Assembly: GCA_021613375.1 (NCBI GenBank)
Contig: CM038711.1
Coordinates: 19,329,694 to 19,393,693, forward strand
Reading direction: 5' to 3'
DNA length: 64,000 nucleotides
DNA from: Megaleporinus macrocephalus
Taxonomy: Eukaryota > Chordata > Actinopteri > Characiformes > Anostomidae
Position 1 is the first letter of the stretch. Every line of letters begins with the position of its first letter. The notes under the pieces were generated by a model, which was not told the DNA's origin, ran no database searches, and saw only the letters and a program-made list of their open reading frames with translations. Made by a program: the position numbers and the translations under genes. Below are positions 22,841 through 35,534 of the stretch, piece by piece.

Positions 22841-25520
22841 TCATTAATTTCTCCTTTAACTGCCAGTCATGTCTGTGCTTGTGGTGGTCCTCTGATCTGT
22901 ATGGGTCAATATTTCATTTTCTTTAAGGTGACTAGGCTGGACACTGATACCAGCCAAATGGCAGCATCAATCTCCTGTCAGCTGTCAGAGTCTGAAGTGC
23001 GGGGTCAAGGCTGCTACACGTCAGGATGAAAGCCACCTCTCCTCTTGCTCTTTCGCTCTGGACAGTGGAGGCCGGCCGCATGGGGACGCCTAGCAGATAC
23101 CCAGCTATTCTCTCCTTCATCGACCCACTGGGTGCAGAGGTAACCAGTGTCGCGTATGATCTCTTCAACAGCTGTGTCATTCTGTCACCTGTGCAGGACC
23201 CATGGTCCTGTTGTGTGCTAAGTGCTTTGCCTAAAAGCCAGCCTTATCTTGCTTGGTTGTCATGTCAGGGAACGAGCAGGTCCATAGCTTTGTGTTGCAG
23301 GTGACAGTCCTCGGTCTTTGGGGCCGCTGGCTTGGTGCTTTTCACCAGAACTCGGGCATGCGGTGGCAGTGTGTCCAATACAATGATGGCTAAGGAGAGT
23401 GGTGGTGTGGTTAAACAGTTCAGCGCTTATCTTGGGGGAGGTCAGGATTCCTTTAGTGAATGCTAAAAGTCACAGCAATATATCCTGACTCAGGGGTTTC
23501 CACCGAAGCGAAACTTTGGCCTTCACTACTCACCCTCCACCCTACCCCACCCCCATTCGCTGTCCCATCTTTACATCCCTGCCAGCTGTTTTTATGTTTC
23601 CTTTTCAACCCCTCAAAAGAGTTTACAAAGATTAATGCATGTGACGCTTTAGTATGCATCCGTCCATAGAGGAGCGCTAAAAAGAAGCTTTTCAAGGAGC
23701 ATTACGACCAATAATGGTGGACCGGACGCATTGAGGAAAGTCAAGATGATGTATGGTCCCACCAAGGTGGGAGACGTTGTCGGACAAAACCCCCTTCCCC
23801 AGCACGAACCCCTCACATTGTCTGCACCCTCTTTTACGATATTTCCCCTTTAGCTGCGAGGTAGTGCCACCTGTTGCCACATTAATCATACAAAGAAGAT
23901 ACTCATAAATCATAACATTTCGCAATTAATCAAGCTGTCAGCTACAGGGTCAGGGGTCAGCCTCAGAGGAGCCAAAGGTTGCCGCCGGGGTGCGAAGGGG
24001 TCACGGTTGCACCGCATCTCTCATTCTTGCAGAGTGTCAGGAAAGGAGCCACTAGAACAAAGGAGGAATCAAAGTCCGAGTCAGGAGTGGATGAGAAACC
24101 AGGCCTGCTGGAAGCCCAGAGAGAGAGAGCAGGGTCCGGATCACAAAGCCAGTCAAATTGACCTGTCACTGCATCAAGCGTTCTCTACCAGACTGCTACA
24201 CTATCGCACGCCACCATACCCTTTCAAAATGACAACGCTCCGGCAACCTACCGACTCCACTCTTTGCCCCATTTGCATAATTAACAAGTCGTTTCCCGTC
24301 TTTCAAACGACTTCCTTTACCTTGTTGTACAGAATCAAGTGAGTTGGCACATGCTATACCAGCAATGAGCAATAGGAGAAGAAAAAGAGCATCTGACTTT
24401 ACAGTATTAAATTCAAATGCATACAATTAGATACATTTGTATGGAAATAAAGCAGATGTCGGAATCGTAGCATTTGTGGCACCCTGAAATGCTGCAGTTA
24501 GATCATGCAGACAGTAGCTTCCATGTGTGTGTGTTAGCATGTGCGTGTATGTGTCTCAGTGCTTGCATGCGCTGTGTTATGTCTACCACCTCTCTTTGAA
24601 ACTCTGGAGCTTGACTTACCTACCGCCATTTCACCTCTGGCAGCCGGAGCTGTTATCTGGCACCCTAACTGAAGAAGGGAATGCGGGTTTGCAGATGGCC
24701 GCTTTGGCATGACTGTCAGCAAAATTAGCCCACATCACAAAGCTGCCATGACGTTTGGGCAGGGCCTGGCACTTTCCTGGCAGGGCCAGCGTTTTCTTGT
24801 TCTTTTTTTTAAACATATTTTTCTTTTTTGGGGTGAAGGTTTGTAAGAACTCAGGGTTCATGCCTTGGGCCTTGTATCACTCTGAGCATCCAGGGAGTGT
24901 CAGAGTGGCAACGGCAGGCTTGCCACTACCTGCCTTCGGCACGGCTCGTCTCCTCTTTTCCTGCATCGTCGAATGCAGCCCCGGCCACCTGAGAGGGGAC
25001 TCTAATAGGGCTCTCCCAGGTGCGGCGTCCATAAAGAACCAATGGCTTGTGACAGGCATCTCTGCACACTACATGTGGGTGGCTGACATCAGTGCAACTC
25101 GCAATTCAATTCATACCCACCCCTTCCAGCCCTGCTTTCTGTTCTCTGACTTTTCCTACAGTATAAAAATTGCCTGGGGGTGAAATGGTGCGTTCATGCA
25201 CATTCATACGTGCGGAGTGATCATTCCAAACAGTGAAAATAGCTCCAAGTCGCATTTCAGCCCCCCTTCCCTGGCCACCTGCGCAGTCCACAGGAGCTCA
25301 TGCTGCCCATTTCACTACCTTTATTCTGGTATTTCCCCAGTCCCTGCATACTCTCCAGGGTGGTCTTACAATACAATAACCGCAACAGCAAGAAAACTCT
25401 GTGTTCAAACAAGAGAAACAAGAAACAAGTCCCCTCCCTCCATCGACTGAGAATGAGATTGATGCTCCCATGGCCAGCCTTTAATGCGTTAAAGAATATT
25501 ACATCTCTGGAAATTTTATA
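22841..25520. other. Long tract of high-complexity non-coding DNA
   Basis: About 2.7 kb with few tandem repeats, balanced composition and scattered CpG. Sub-blocks at 22980-23440, 23640-24180 (GCGCTAAAAAG, CGGACGCATTG, CGCAATTAATC) and 24600-25100 look unique. Short frames of 60-142 codons overlap in several phases, with no domain, consistent start or exon structure. The segment at 23095-23140 is bounded by AG and GT and could be read as a tiny exon, but a single such pairing is expected by chance. Probably a cluster of regulatory elements. Confidence 0.3.
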
Positions 25521-26571
25521 GGACACTGTTCAGTGTAATCCAATGGAAAAATCCTTAGGGGCATTGTGTGATTAGATCTGAAAAAGTATTACATACTGTG
25601 CAGTGCATCACACTTGGGTATCTGTGTTTTGTACTTTGAGCATTGATGCTGTGCTGCTTGTCCTACATGCTACAGCATGGCTGTTCTACACACTAGCATG
25701 ACTGCCCAGTGTTTTAGTGACAGGATTCTCATGCTTCTCCTTGTAGCACTTAGATCTTACTGATTGTCTGAGATTGACATGGATTTCTTCTTTACATCTT
25801 GCAATAGATATTTGTATCACCAGCAGACAGTGATGCCGTATCCGTAGGACACTTGTTTGAACATCCATACTGTGATGTAACTTAACAGATCATGTTAGTG
25901 CTCTCTACATATATTTTCAAAATTTGCATTTTGTTTAGGAATATCCTGCATGTGTGTGCTGTTGAATTCCCAATTGTCTTGCCTTTGTCACAATAAACCA
26001 CAAAAAAGCCCAAAAGAGAAAAAAAAATATCCTAGTTTTTTTCCATCTCTGTATTGACTGACGTGTGAATTGCATATATTACCTGCAAGTGCTGAGATTT
26101 TAATGTCGTGTACATCAAATGTGAACTCTGAACAGCTGAACACATCAATCACGCCGCACCTTGTATTTGTCACTGCATTAGCCAGCATGAATGACATTTA
26201 AGTCTTACAAGTGTTGCTGTTGCCCTTTCACTACCTACTTACCTTCCTTTAACTGTGCATGATTCAGTCAATGACTGACACGTTGTTTAGAGCCCCAGTG
26301 CCTGCGAGTCACTGTCAATTCGCTGTACAGATCCAACGGTGGCGGGAAAATGGGTTGTAATTGTAGGTGGTTTCTGGTGATGCATGTAAATGGGAAGAAA
26401 TGGTGATCAAGGGATAATGATTAGAAAGAATGAAATCCAAGAACTGATAGAAAATGATAAGAAGGAGGGAAAAAAGGAAGTCTGGTAAATTAATTGAAGA
26501 CTCTCGAATGTAATATTTAACGTCATTTACTATATAAAAATCTATCCTTAGAAATGCATGAAGTGTAAAGG

Positions 26572-26572
<1 letters not shown>
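25521..26572. other. Non-coding DNA
   Basis: AT-rich, without recognised repeats or exons. Confidence 0.25.

Positions 26573-26655
<83 letters not shown>
26573..26655. repeat. (TA)n microsatellite, about 41 units
   Basis: An 83-base uninterrupted TA run. The computed YIYIYI reading frame is an artefact. Confidence 0.98.
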
Positions 26656-26661
<6 letters not shown>

Positions 26662-26699
26662 TTTTGGAGCTGATGCAGTGGTGCCAATAGTGCCTGTTT

Positions 26700-28440
26700 A
26701 ACAGTTTGATTAAATGCTTTAATCAATCACTATCCCAGCCTGTTTATTAATCACTTTATCAAGCAGTTGATGCATTGCTGCCTTTAATGGACTCCATTTA
26801 TTTTGATTTCTCCTCTCTTCGTCTTATCGGGACGCTTTCCCAATCTGGCTCTGATAAAACGGAGGGGCATTGGTGTGTGAGTGTGTGTGTATCTGTGGGT
26901 TGGGGGGGCAGTTGGGGGGGTGGGGTTGTGGTCTAGGCGTGGTTAAGCTCCGGCTCCTAGCACAGCGAAGCCCACTTCCCTTAACTCTATTACTATCGCT
27001 GCACAACCGACTTAACCAATTTATTAGAGGCTGTGTGTGCCCTGGGCATACCACACAGCTCAGCTCTGATAAACAGCAAACCCATTCGTTTGCCTTCTCA
27101 CCTGACGTGGCACTGATATACGATCCTAATAAGATTAATATCCCCCCTTCGTCTTCCTCCTCCTCCCCTTCTCTATAGAGTGTCTCTAATGTTCTCCCTG
27201 GCTGATTGCAGTCTGTTGCTCCAAGCACGCCATTCAAAGGAATAGCATTGACTTAGGCCTTCTCTTTTTGGGGTGATGTCAACATGATTTTTGCAAACAC
27301 GTGTGTTTGAGAGAGCTGTTGCAATGAATCTATGGGACTGCATGTACATTGGGAGGGGGCTGCGTTTTAAAAGTGTGGTTTAAAGTGAGAAATCTGATAA
27401 GTGCTACAAACTCAATAAGGCTGGTTGATAGAACAGCGTTAATGGCCGGCCTTCTTTGTTGTACCTTGAAAATAAACTCTATTGCTTCACCTTTCTGTGC
27501 CCTGTTCAGTGGATCTATATACACAAATTTCCAGCCTATTTTCTCATGTGAAAGCGTCCCTCTGTGTTGGGTTTCGGCGATTCTTTCATGCATTTTTTTC
27601 ATGAAGCTTGATGTGTTTTTTTTTTGGAGTAGTCCTTGAACTCGCCATGTTCTGGTCAGGAATGGCCATAATTAGCAAACAATCTATCCCTCTTTTTAGT
27701 CTGGCCATACTCCCCTGCCACCCCTTCCCCCCAAAGTACTCTCTGTCCCATCCATACCTCTACCCTGCCTGGCTCTCTCCTCTCTTCTCGCTCTGTTGTG
27801 TGCTAAAAAGCTATTGTCTGCATCATCTGAGCCTCTGTGCGCTCTCGTCAGACATCAGCAATGAAAAAAAGGGAGAGAGAGAAAGAGAGAGAGAAAGAGA
27901 GATGGGGAAATAAAAAAGACGAGAACACTGGTTGAAGCGCTGAATAGAAAATTGCACTTAAGTGGCCTTCTCAAGAACATCACCAAGAGCTGCTCCCCTG
28001 GCTTCCCCTGAGAGGGATGGCGCGCTCAGACTGCAGGGTCTGGCCAGGGGGTCGGGTTGTTGGGGGCGGTGTTCGGGGGGTTAGAGGCAAACTTGAAAGC
28101 TGCCATACATTTGCAGCACTCTAACCAAAAAAAAGCATTTCACACCTGAAGCCTTTCGCGCATGGGCCTCCAAGCGTCCCCCTTCAAGACATTTAATTGG
28201 CCATTGCCTCGCCGCTCGTTGAAGCGGGCCCCATTATGGGGAGGCGACAGGCAGCCAAGTATGCCGAATGAAAAGGGCCCTTCTCCCAGATGGGCCCCGG
28301 TGGCATTAAAAAGTGCCAGATCACTTCTTGCTGTTGACTGAGAGGGGGCACCGCTCACATGTAGACACATCTCCTCGTAAAGACCCTCAGAAAAGGAACA
28401 AAACAAAACAAAAGAAAAACAAAGGTACAGCAAAAGTGCA
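26700..28440. promoter_or_regulatory. Candidate regulatory cluster
   Basis: Unique-looking blocks alternate with short low-complexity patches (G-rich near 26900-26930, GA at 27870-27905). The 26990-27180 segment has TTTATTAGAGG and CTAATAAGATTAATATC, giving several ATTA cores. The 28140-28380 segment is GC-rich with many CpG sites and a perfect CCCCAT-T-ATGGGG inverted repeat at 28229-28241. Frames up to 137 codons exist on both strands but have no domain or splice logic. Confidence 0.35.
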
Positions 28441-28466
28441 CTAAAGGTGTTGATCCACTAAAGGCC

Positions 28467-28548
<82 letters not shown>
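28467..28548. repeat. (GATA)n microsatellite, about 20 units
   Basis: Perfect tetranucleotide array (ATAG/GATA phase), 82 bases. Confidence 0.98.
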
Positions 28549-29284
28549 CCCTGTCTAATGTGCCTGGGTCAGTGTGTTTTGTGCCATCGGCAAGCAGTAC
28601 TTCTTTGCAGTAGTTAGGCTTCTGAAACGCTTCATGTCGCTAGTGGAATGTGCCTGGTTCTCCTCGACTCTGAGGTGCTGAGTAGAAAAGAAAAGATCTC
28701 AAAATCTGACCACCTGAGCTGCGGTTTAATCACCTTGCCTTTGTGGAATAATTAAGTCTGCCTCTTCCTCCAAGCAGACGAGAAAGGGTAAAGGGAGCTT
28801 AGCGACGTCCTGTTCTGCTTTGGTCGGGTGGCCCTACCTCTCTGATATGACTTCTTTTTTTTCTTGTTCCTGCACCATCTGCCTCCTTCATTTCCTCTCA
28901 TATTTGCCTGAGGCTGTAAGGCCCTTCGATGGGCCTGCCTGTGGAAAAGGGGGGTATTACTGACTCTGTGGGCAGATAGAGAAGGGGCAAAGAGAGTAGG
29001 TGCTAACGCTCTGGGAGGCATTTTTCAGGAGGGGGGCTTATGCTGGTTATGATGTGCAAAGGCCCATGGGAAATCTGTCCCCCCAAGTTAAGTGCGAGTC
29101 TCAACTGTATGATGTCAGAAAGTAGATGTCATGTTTTGGCTCAAAAAGAGGGTTAAACAAAGGACAACTGTTATAGTAGTGAACACAAATGAAATATTTT
29201 GAGTCGGTTAAATTTTATCCTAACAATGTCCTTGAAGGGAGATCTCAGAACCAAATAGATCAGATCCTTTTGTGTGTGTTTTTG
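28549..29284. other. Non-coding, partly high-complexity DNA
   Basis: 28600-29040 is unique and GC-balanced, possibly continuing the preceding candidate cluster. After 29100 it becomes AT-rich. No exon seen. Confidence 0.25.
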
Positions 29285-29800
29285 ATATTTGCAGCATTAA
29301 AGAGCAATTCCACTGATTCTACAAACTTTCCGCACACTTAAATTGTTAAGATATAAACTAACATTTGAAATGATTTGATGTTACTGTGCCATTTAAAAAA
29401 AATACAAAGTCAGAATTATTCAGAACAGTGGAGATAGGACCCTGACATCTAAAGCATTTAATTTCTAAAAGCTCACAAGAAGTTATTATTAACTAAAATG
29501 TTAGACGTACATGAGACATTGTTTTAAGATGAGATGATGTATATCACAAATTTATTTTTTATGCATTTATGGTTGAGAGATGTTAGCAGGGCATCTCCAA
29601 AGGGCCCTATTTTACCACTATCAACATTTCATATAAAAACTTAAAAGAAACGTCTAGGTTCATCAATCGTTTTTAAGAGTAAATAAAATGACCCCTCAAA
29701 TCTGTCACCAGCATCGCAAAGACATTGATTCTGTCAGTTTCTTTATAATGCACCATTTCATATCATCCCACTTCTAAGGACTTTGACTATCTAAATTATT
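29285..29800. repeat. Interspersed repeat, copy 1 (related to 39430-39900)
   Basis: It starts with AGAGCAATTCCACTGATT and continues through a GTCAGAATT...AGTGGA...GACATCTAAAG section, then a GGTTCATCAATC...AAATAAAA section. All three landmarks recur in the same order and spacing near 39430-39900. Two diverged copies in the same order point to one dispersed family. No open reading frame, so likely non-autonomous; class unknown. Confidence 0.6.
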
Positions 29801-30195
29801 AAATTATGTAGTGTGTTTTAATGGATATAATAACTGAACATAATGAACATAATAACTACACAGATAACAAATCACCCCACTTATTTTAGGAAATGTTATC
29901 AAATGTTGATCAATGCTGAGCTCGGGCAAGATGACAAACATGTCTACAAGTCAGAAACCTATGTTAGGAACGTTGGCCGTTTCTTTTGACAACTCTCAGC
30001 TTTGCTCACAACCCCACCGCTCATACCTCCCACCACCCCCGGCATACCCCCTACTACCCTAAAATCACTCCACTGCCCCTCCCCTCCCAAACAAATCAGG
30101 GGCATGCAACAGCACCCATCTAATTATTCCTTCTATGTTTCCCCCACCTGCCAGTCACACTTTTTGGGGACTAAAGCTTAAAACAAGTTAGCTCA
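29801..30195. other. Non-coding DNA
   Basis: AT-rich and then C-rich (30005-30085). No feature recognised. Confidence 0.25.
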
Positions 30196-30199
30196 CAAA

Positions 30200-30460
30200 T
30201 GATCTGCTATATTTATATTAACACCTCAGCTGGTTGCACAGACGGCCCCTGAAGGAAGGCAATCCATTAGAGGCATCAGCATGCTGGATAGGCACACTCT
30301 GCCTCCCCATTATGCTGAATGGCCCAGTCTTAAACGAAATAACAAGAAAAAATATTTGGCTCAAAACAGGATGGTTAAGACCTGAGGAGAGATTTATGTT
30401 TTCTCCAAATGTGGGGCGGAGGAAAGTACATATATTCTCTAATATTTACAAATAAGATAC
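30200..30460. other. Candidate conserved non-coding block
   Basis: Unique sequence with a CATTATGCTGAATGGC core, GCATCAGCATGCTGG (an imperfect palindrome) and an AT-rich tail. The 73-codon plus-strand frame across it has no domain. Confidence 0.3.
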
Positions 30461-30900
30461 ACATATATATATAGACACACACACACATACATTTCAGTGT
30501 GGGTAGCACTGATGGTAATGGAGTATAAATCGGCCTTGTCTGCCCCATTACTTTTATTGCACTGTTGCGTTTCATTGCTTTTATTCTGTTTCATTGCTGA
30601 TGCTTAGCAGAGGCATCCAGGCTAAAAGCCAAACAGCACGAGAGAAATAACAAAACAACACTTTTTACAGCTTTTCAGCTGCTGTTTTGATCACAAAACA
30701 TAAAAGTTGTGACATGTGACTACTTCATGGTCTTTTCAGCCTCCCTATTCAATTTTGTTCTCTGCAAAATGGCGGTCGGACGGATATTACAAGAGGCACT
30801 GGAGTCTGAGACACAGATCTAATCACAAGGCTCTGCGGCAGAGCTGGGCGACTGCCTCTGTAGCTTCGGTCTTTGACATGTAGCAACATGATATCAGGAG

Positions 30901-30940
30901 TATATGTGTGTGTGTGTGTGTGTGTGTATGTGTGTATGTA
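30901..30940. repeat. (GT)n microsatellite
   Basis: TG units with TATG interruptions. Confidence 0.95.
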
Positions 30941-31520
30941 TTCTGTGTCTCGTGGCGCTTCCTGAGACCTCATCCTTCCGAGGGGGCAGACTGGAGTTGT
31001 GGTCAGGGAGCTGAACTGGTGACAAGAGGGCTGCCGGTCTGAGCTCCCAAGTGAGAGGTTCGAGCGGCGCACTTAACCTGACTGCCTTCAGTACGCATCC
31101 GGCTGAATAAATATGCGCCACACAAAATGTCAGAGCGTGTGCAAGGCATCTGAGGCGCAGGATTCCCACATGACATCAGCACACCTTACTCCTACTGACA
31201 ATAGCAGTTCTGGTCATGCTTTCTCAAACATGCCTAAAGCAATAATTGGCATGATTTCCCCATTACTCCAAGTCAAGACAGGTTGGTGTCCAAAGTTTGC
31301 TGCTTTAGGTTTGCCTAAAGTCACACAAATCACACAAACTGTATTTCTACATTATAACACACTTGCCTTAATCTTGCCTCCAGTTATGATGTCATGTAAA
31401 TTTTCTCATGTGGTTTTTGGAAAACAGTGGATTTGGTCGTCAGATGGCTACTAATGTGTCGTGCACTAACAGAAACTGTATTAAATCAATTTAACAACTT
31501 GACACAGTGGTGACAATTAG
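30941..31520. other. Non-coding; first half candidate conserved
   Basis: 30945-31190 is unique, with several CpG sites (GAGCGGCGCACTTAACC, ATATGCGCCAC). 31200-31520 looks like ordinary spacer. Confidence 0.25.
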
Positions 31521-33270
31521 GCATCTAGTCCTAGTGCAAAACTTAAGAAGCTAACCTGGAGCAACCAAGATGTCCTGGCTTTTTTACTTTTTTTTATTTT
31601 GGGGGTGAGGGCGGGGGGTGTGCTGGATTTAAATGCACAGTAAACCAGGAACAAATTTGCACTTGCTAAAGACTGGCATTCGGAATAGAAACAGGATGCT
31701 GGAGTAAGACGTAAGTCGGGGCAACTGAACCAAGGCAAGAGGATCTGCACGCCTGCCCTGCTGCTGTCTCCTCCTCTCCCCTCTCTTTGTTCCAGGTTCT
31801 AAACAGAAGCCGAAAGAGGGAAAAAATCAATAAAGCAGCAGCAAGACAGCTAGTCTCAATGGGTTTCACTTCAGATTAGATACCGGCCGAACAGAGGAAA
31901 GTAGGAGGAAACGCGTGACGTACAAATGCCTAGATTTGGATTATAACATTATTCTCAACATCCCAATTGATTAAGTGAAGTGTAAACGGTGAACAGTGAT
32001 CTCACCTGAACTTAAAAGCAGCGGGTGCATGAGTCACTGGCAATGATAGCCAATGACATGACATTTAGCAGAGAGAGGGGAGAGTGAGAGAAGGGGGGGG
32101 CGCCAGCTTAAGTGATCTGGCTGGCAGTATGATGCCCTCCCTGTCAGAATCGATCAGTCCCTGCTGAAATTAAGAGGTGGTAAGTAAACTGCATTTAATG
32201 CAGTGTTTTTTTTTAAATCCACTTTCTTGATCTAGCTGAAAGCACCAGTGGCCCGGCCTAGCCATTCTGACATAGAGTAGCCTCTAAAGGAAGGGTGTGA
32301 GGGGGGGACATGGGGCCATGGCACCTAAACACAGACTGTGCTTAGTAGACACCTTTCCAACCTGCCAGTGACCAAGAAGACCAAGAGAGAATTAAAGATG
32401 GAAGACTTGAAACTGGCCTAATATTTGATCAAGTCTATTAATGTCCCTTTCTTTGTGGTCAGGCAACAATAATCTGAAAAAGCACGTCCCACCCAACATG
32501 CCCACATGCAGCTTCTGTGAAGCCTGCAGCAGTGGCCTGCCTCCCCTGTCCATAAATGTTAAAAGAGTTCCCTATAAAAAAGGACCTCTCTCTCTCTCTC
32601 TGCTGGAAAATAATCTGCTTACATCATTAGGCTAAGCTTGCTGAAACTAATTACCAGATGTTGTGTTCCTTTTTTCTCCTTTTGTGTGTCTGTGTGAGTG
32701 TGTGTGTGTATGTGTGTGTCTGTGTGTGTGTGTGTGTGAGTCCTCGCATTAAAGGACCCACCACCATTTGCCCCTCGCTAGCGCCCCCCTCCTTCTCTGG
32801 CACTTCTATACAATAAAGCCATTTGCAAATAACAACAATTGAAAAAAGAGGGAGAGAAGTCCTTCCTGCTATTCACCAGAGCTATCTTGCACCTTTCTCC
32901 TCCCTCTGTCTATTTTTTCATATGATGCAGTTATGTGGGGCTTAATAACCTGAAGTGAGAAAAGGGAAAATGCCTCCAACAAGGAAAAAACAAAAAAAAA
33001 CAAAGAAGAACGGACAAGGGCAATTGGGGTCTGCCTGTCGATTTTGCACTTGGTGGGGATTTTTAAGGACCTAGTTTGGCTTATCACATTATTAAGAGAT
33101 TAAAAATATATGTACCCCTCTGCCTGGTTATTAAGACCACCGAGGCCCGCTGGTGCGCACAAACACTTCTGTCATTTTCTCCTCTTATAAGAATTGACTT
33201 GGAACACCGATGTTCCTTTCACTGTTACCACTTAATAGCCTTCAAAGAGATTCTGATGTCCTGAATCTTT
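31521..33270. promoter_or_regulatory. Candidate regulatory cluster left of the CpG-rich interval
   Basis: Unique sequence broken only by small low-complexity patches and the TG repeat at 32685-32740. The 31860-32180 segment (GAAACGCGTGACG, GAATCGATCAGTCC) and the 33070-33270 segment (TTATCACATTATTAAGAG, TTATAAGAATTGAC) are the most distinctive. No coding exon identified. It ends at the AAT microsatellite about 0.9 kb from the promoter-like interval. Confidence 0.3.
32685..32740. repeat. (TG)n microsatellite, interrupted
   Basis: TG runs broken by AG, TA and TC units; about 56 bases. Confidence 0.95.
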
Positions 33271-33278
33271 GCATATAC

Positions 33279-33292
33279 AATAATAATAAAAA

Positions 33293-33346
<54 letters not shown>
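33279..33346. repeat. (AAT)n microsatellite
   Basis: About 20 AAT units; source of a spurious poly-Asn frame. Confidence 0.98.
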
Positions 33347-33829
33347 GGGAAAAAGTAATATTAATAAGCTGTTGAAGTTGTTGTTATTGGCAATAATACA
33401 AATAATTATACAATTCTTCTCAGTTTGTCACATATATATTACTTTCTTTCTGAAAGGACTACAAAGTCACACTGGAGTAGAAATTTGAATTAAAATAAAA
33501 CTGAGAACGTTAATGAATGTATAAATTCTTGTGAAAGATAATATTGTGCTGATGAACTGAAATAACTAAGCTTTTGTATTTAGTGTCACTATTACAGTTT
33601 CAAGTGTAAATATTACAAAGTATTATATTAAATATAATACCTATATAAAGTACAATAATTAATTGCAAGCAATATTATAATGTCATGTAGTTGTAGATAA
33701 ATGAATATTACATTTTAAAATGTGTTATATTATTTTTTATTATTTTTAATAGTTTGGGGTGATGTATTACTCTTATATATATTTGTTTCATATTTATAAT
33801 AATACACAATATTTTTATAACCAATTTTA

Positions 33830-33830
<1 letters not shown>
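33347..33830. other. Very AT-rich spacer
   Basis: Roughly 80 percent A+T by eye; no feature. Confidence 0.4.

Positions 33831-33915
<85 letters not shown>
33831..33915. repeat. (TA)n microsatellite, about 42 units
   Basis: An 85-base TA run. Confidence 0.98.
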
Positions 33916-33918
<3 letters not shown>

Positions 33919-33962
33919 ACTTAAATTTATTTTTTACATTTATTTTATTGATAATATGTCGG

Positions 33963-33975
33963 TTATTATTATTAC

Positions 33976-34033
<58 letters not shown>
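33963..34033. repeat. (TTA)n microsatellite
   Basis: About 23 ATT units with one interruption near the start. Confidence 0.98.
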
Positions 34034-34179
34034 GATTCGAAAAATAATCCTGCATTATTTATCTGTTTATTCTTCGAGGAGTCATTGTATAGTATAGTTT
34101 AGTGGAGCTTCTTGATATCTGTTCTAATATTGTTCAGTGAATGTAGGGAGTAACTGGAACATGTGCAGTGATTTCTCTC

Positions 34180-34680
34180 AGTTTTGCGGCTCCTGTTTTT
34201 GCTCTTCTAGTGTTGTAGCTCTCCTCCGTCCGCGGTGCGTGTTTGTGTTGCGAGCTGTGCGACTGCGGCGAGTTGCGGAAGAGCGCAGAGCGGCGAGAGG
34301 ACGTCCTCAGGTTTGCGGCAGAGCTGCTCTTTTACTTCAGCCCTAAAACAACAAACAAACACGCTCCCGCTTCACTGTGCGCGGGCTGCTCGTCTCTTAT
34401 CAACGTCTCGACAGCGTTAGTGATTCATAGCAGCCATTTAAGCGATAATACACTCATTCACAACACTAGCAAACACGAGGCCCCGGTTATCTGCAGACGA
34501 GGCGCGCGAGAGGAGGGACGAATTCAAGATGGTGCTGATTGATAAATTGACAGGTTAATTTTCAGCCGGATAATAAGAGGAAGAGGCCGCAGACGAAAGG
34601 AGGAGTAGAAGGCCCTGAGCTTTGGGCTCTAACTTTGGGTGCAGTGCCATCTATCTACTGCTCGCAGTAGAGCAGCAGGT
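34180..34680 (+). promoter_or_regulatory. CpG-rich promoter-like interval with candidate first exon
   Basis: In a very AT-rich neighbourhood this 0.5-kb stretch is dense in CpG (GTCCGCGGTGCG, ACTGCGGCGAG, GAGGCGCGCGAG), as in an unmethylated CpG-island promoter. It ends at 34678 with CAGCAG followed by GTAAAG, a good plus-strand splice donor, so the 3' part could be an untranslated first exon. A PBX-type TGATTGAT (34536-34543) and a MEIS/TALE-type TGACAG (34548-34553) lie four bases apart and are followed by GTTAATT. No convincing ATG frame reaches the donor, which would fit a 5' untranslated exon or a non-coding RNA. No obvious TATA box. Minus-strand or bidirectional activity is possible. 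Confidence 0.45.
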
Positions 34681-35118
34681 AAAGAGAGAGAGGAAGGGAG
34701 GGAGAGCGCCAGAGCAGTGGGCAGTATGGAGGGAGACCCCTGTGCCGGCTCTCTCACAACTTTACACACAGCCTCAGTTTACTGCGCAGATCTCAGCGAC
34801 CTCACAGCTCTCAGTCTGAGCGCTTCACCAGCTCTGAGTTCGAGCTCATCACTCTCTCATAACTGCCGAGACATCACTGATTTGCTGAATGTGCTTATAG
34901 TCACTGTTATCGTCGCTTTGTTTCGCTTCGCTCTGCTTAATTCATTTTAGTTTCAATTATTGTACTTTATTCACTTTTAGAGAAGCAGCAGAACAGAATC
35001 GGATCAGTCACCAGTAAAGAAGCGCTTTTATTATATTTCAGACATGATCTGAGCCAGGAAGAAGGAAAGCGGGGTTTAGGAACGAGCAGTGTACCAGCAA
35101 TAGAAGATACAACTTAAA
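34681..35118. other. Promoter-proximal non-coding DNA
   Basis: Purine-rich just after the candidate donor, then moderately CpG-rich to about 34930. The 103-codon frame starting at 34639 ignores the splice donor and has a serine/leucine-rich chance composition. Confidence 0.3.
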
Positions 35119-35181
35119 TAATAATAGTAATAGTAATAATAATAATAATAATATTAACACTACTACTACTACTACTACTAC

Positions 35182-35220
<39 letters not shown>

Positions 35221-35238
35221 TAATAATAATAATAATTA
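35119..35238. repeat. Compound (AAT)n/(ACT)n microsatellite
   Basis: AAT units, about eight ACT units, then AAT again; source of a spurious poly-Leu frame. Confidence 0.97.
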
Positions 35239-35473
35239 CAATAATAGTTTGTTTACTGCTCAACTCTTTTCCGTCTAAGAAAGATATACCTTCATTTCAT
35301 TGTTTCAGAGTTTTGTTTATTAATTATTATTAGTTTGTGTATTATAATAAATTAGTAACTGGTGTGTTTATACATAAATGTGGAATTTGTTTTAGTAACA
35401 GAAAAGCGCGAATTCTAAATATTCGTTTTAAAAAGTTTTTTATCCCGGTTTGCGTATTATCGGTATATATCTG

Positions 35474-35474
<1 letters not shown>

Positions 35475-35534
<60 letters not shown>

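Noticed and set aside
23090..23142. Tiny exon bounded by AG and GT
   Set aside because: One AG/GT pairing over 50 bases is expected often by chance; no peptide similarity or partner exon was found.
33210..33488. Frames made of poly-Asn, poly-Leu, YIYI and THTH runs (also at 4600-4862, 26523-26726, 35038-35220, 43088-43273, 53132-53320)
   Set aside because: They are direct translations of microsatellites.
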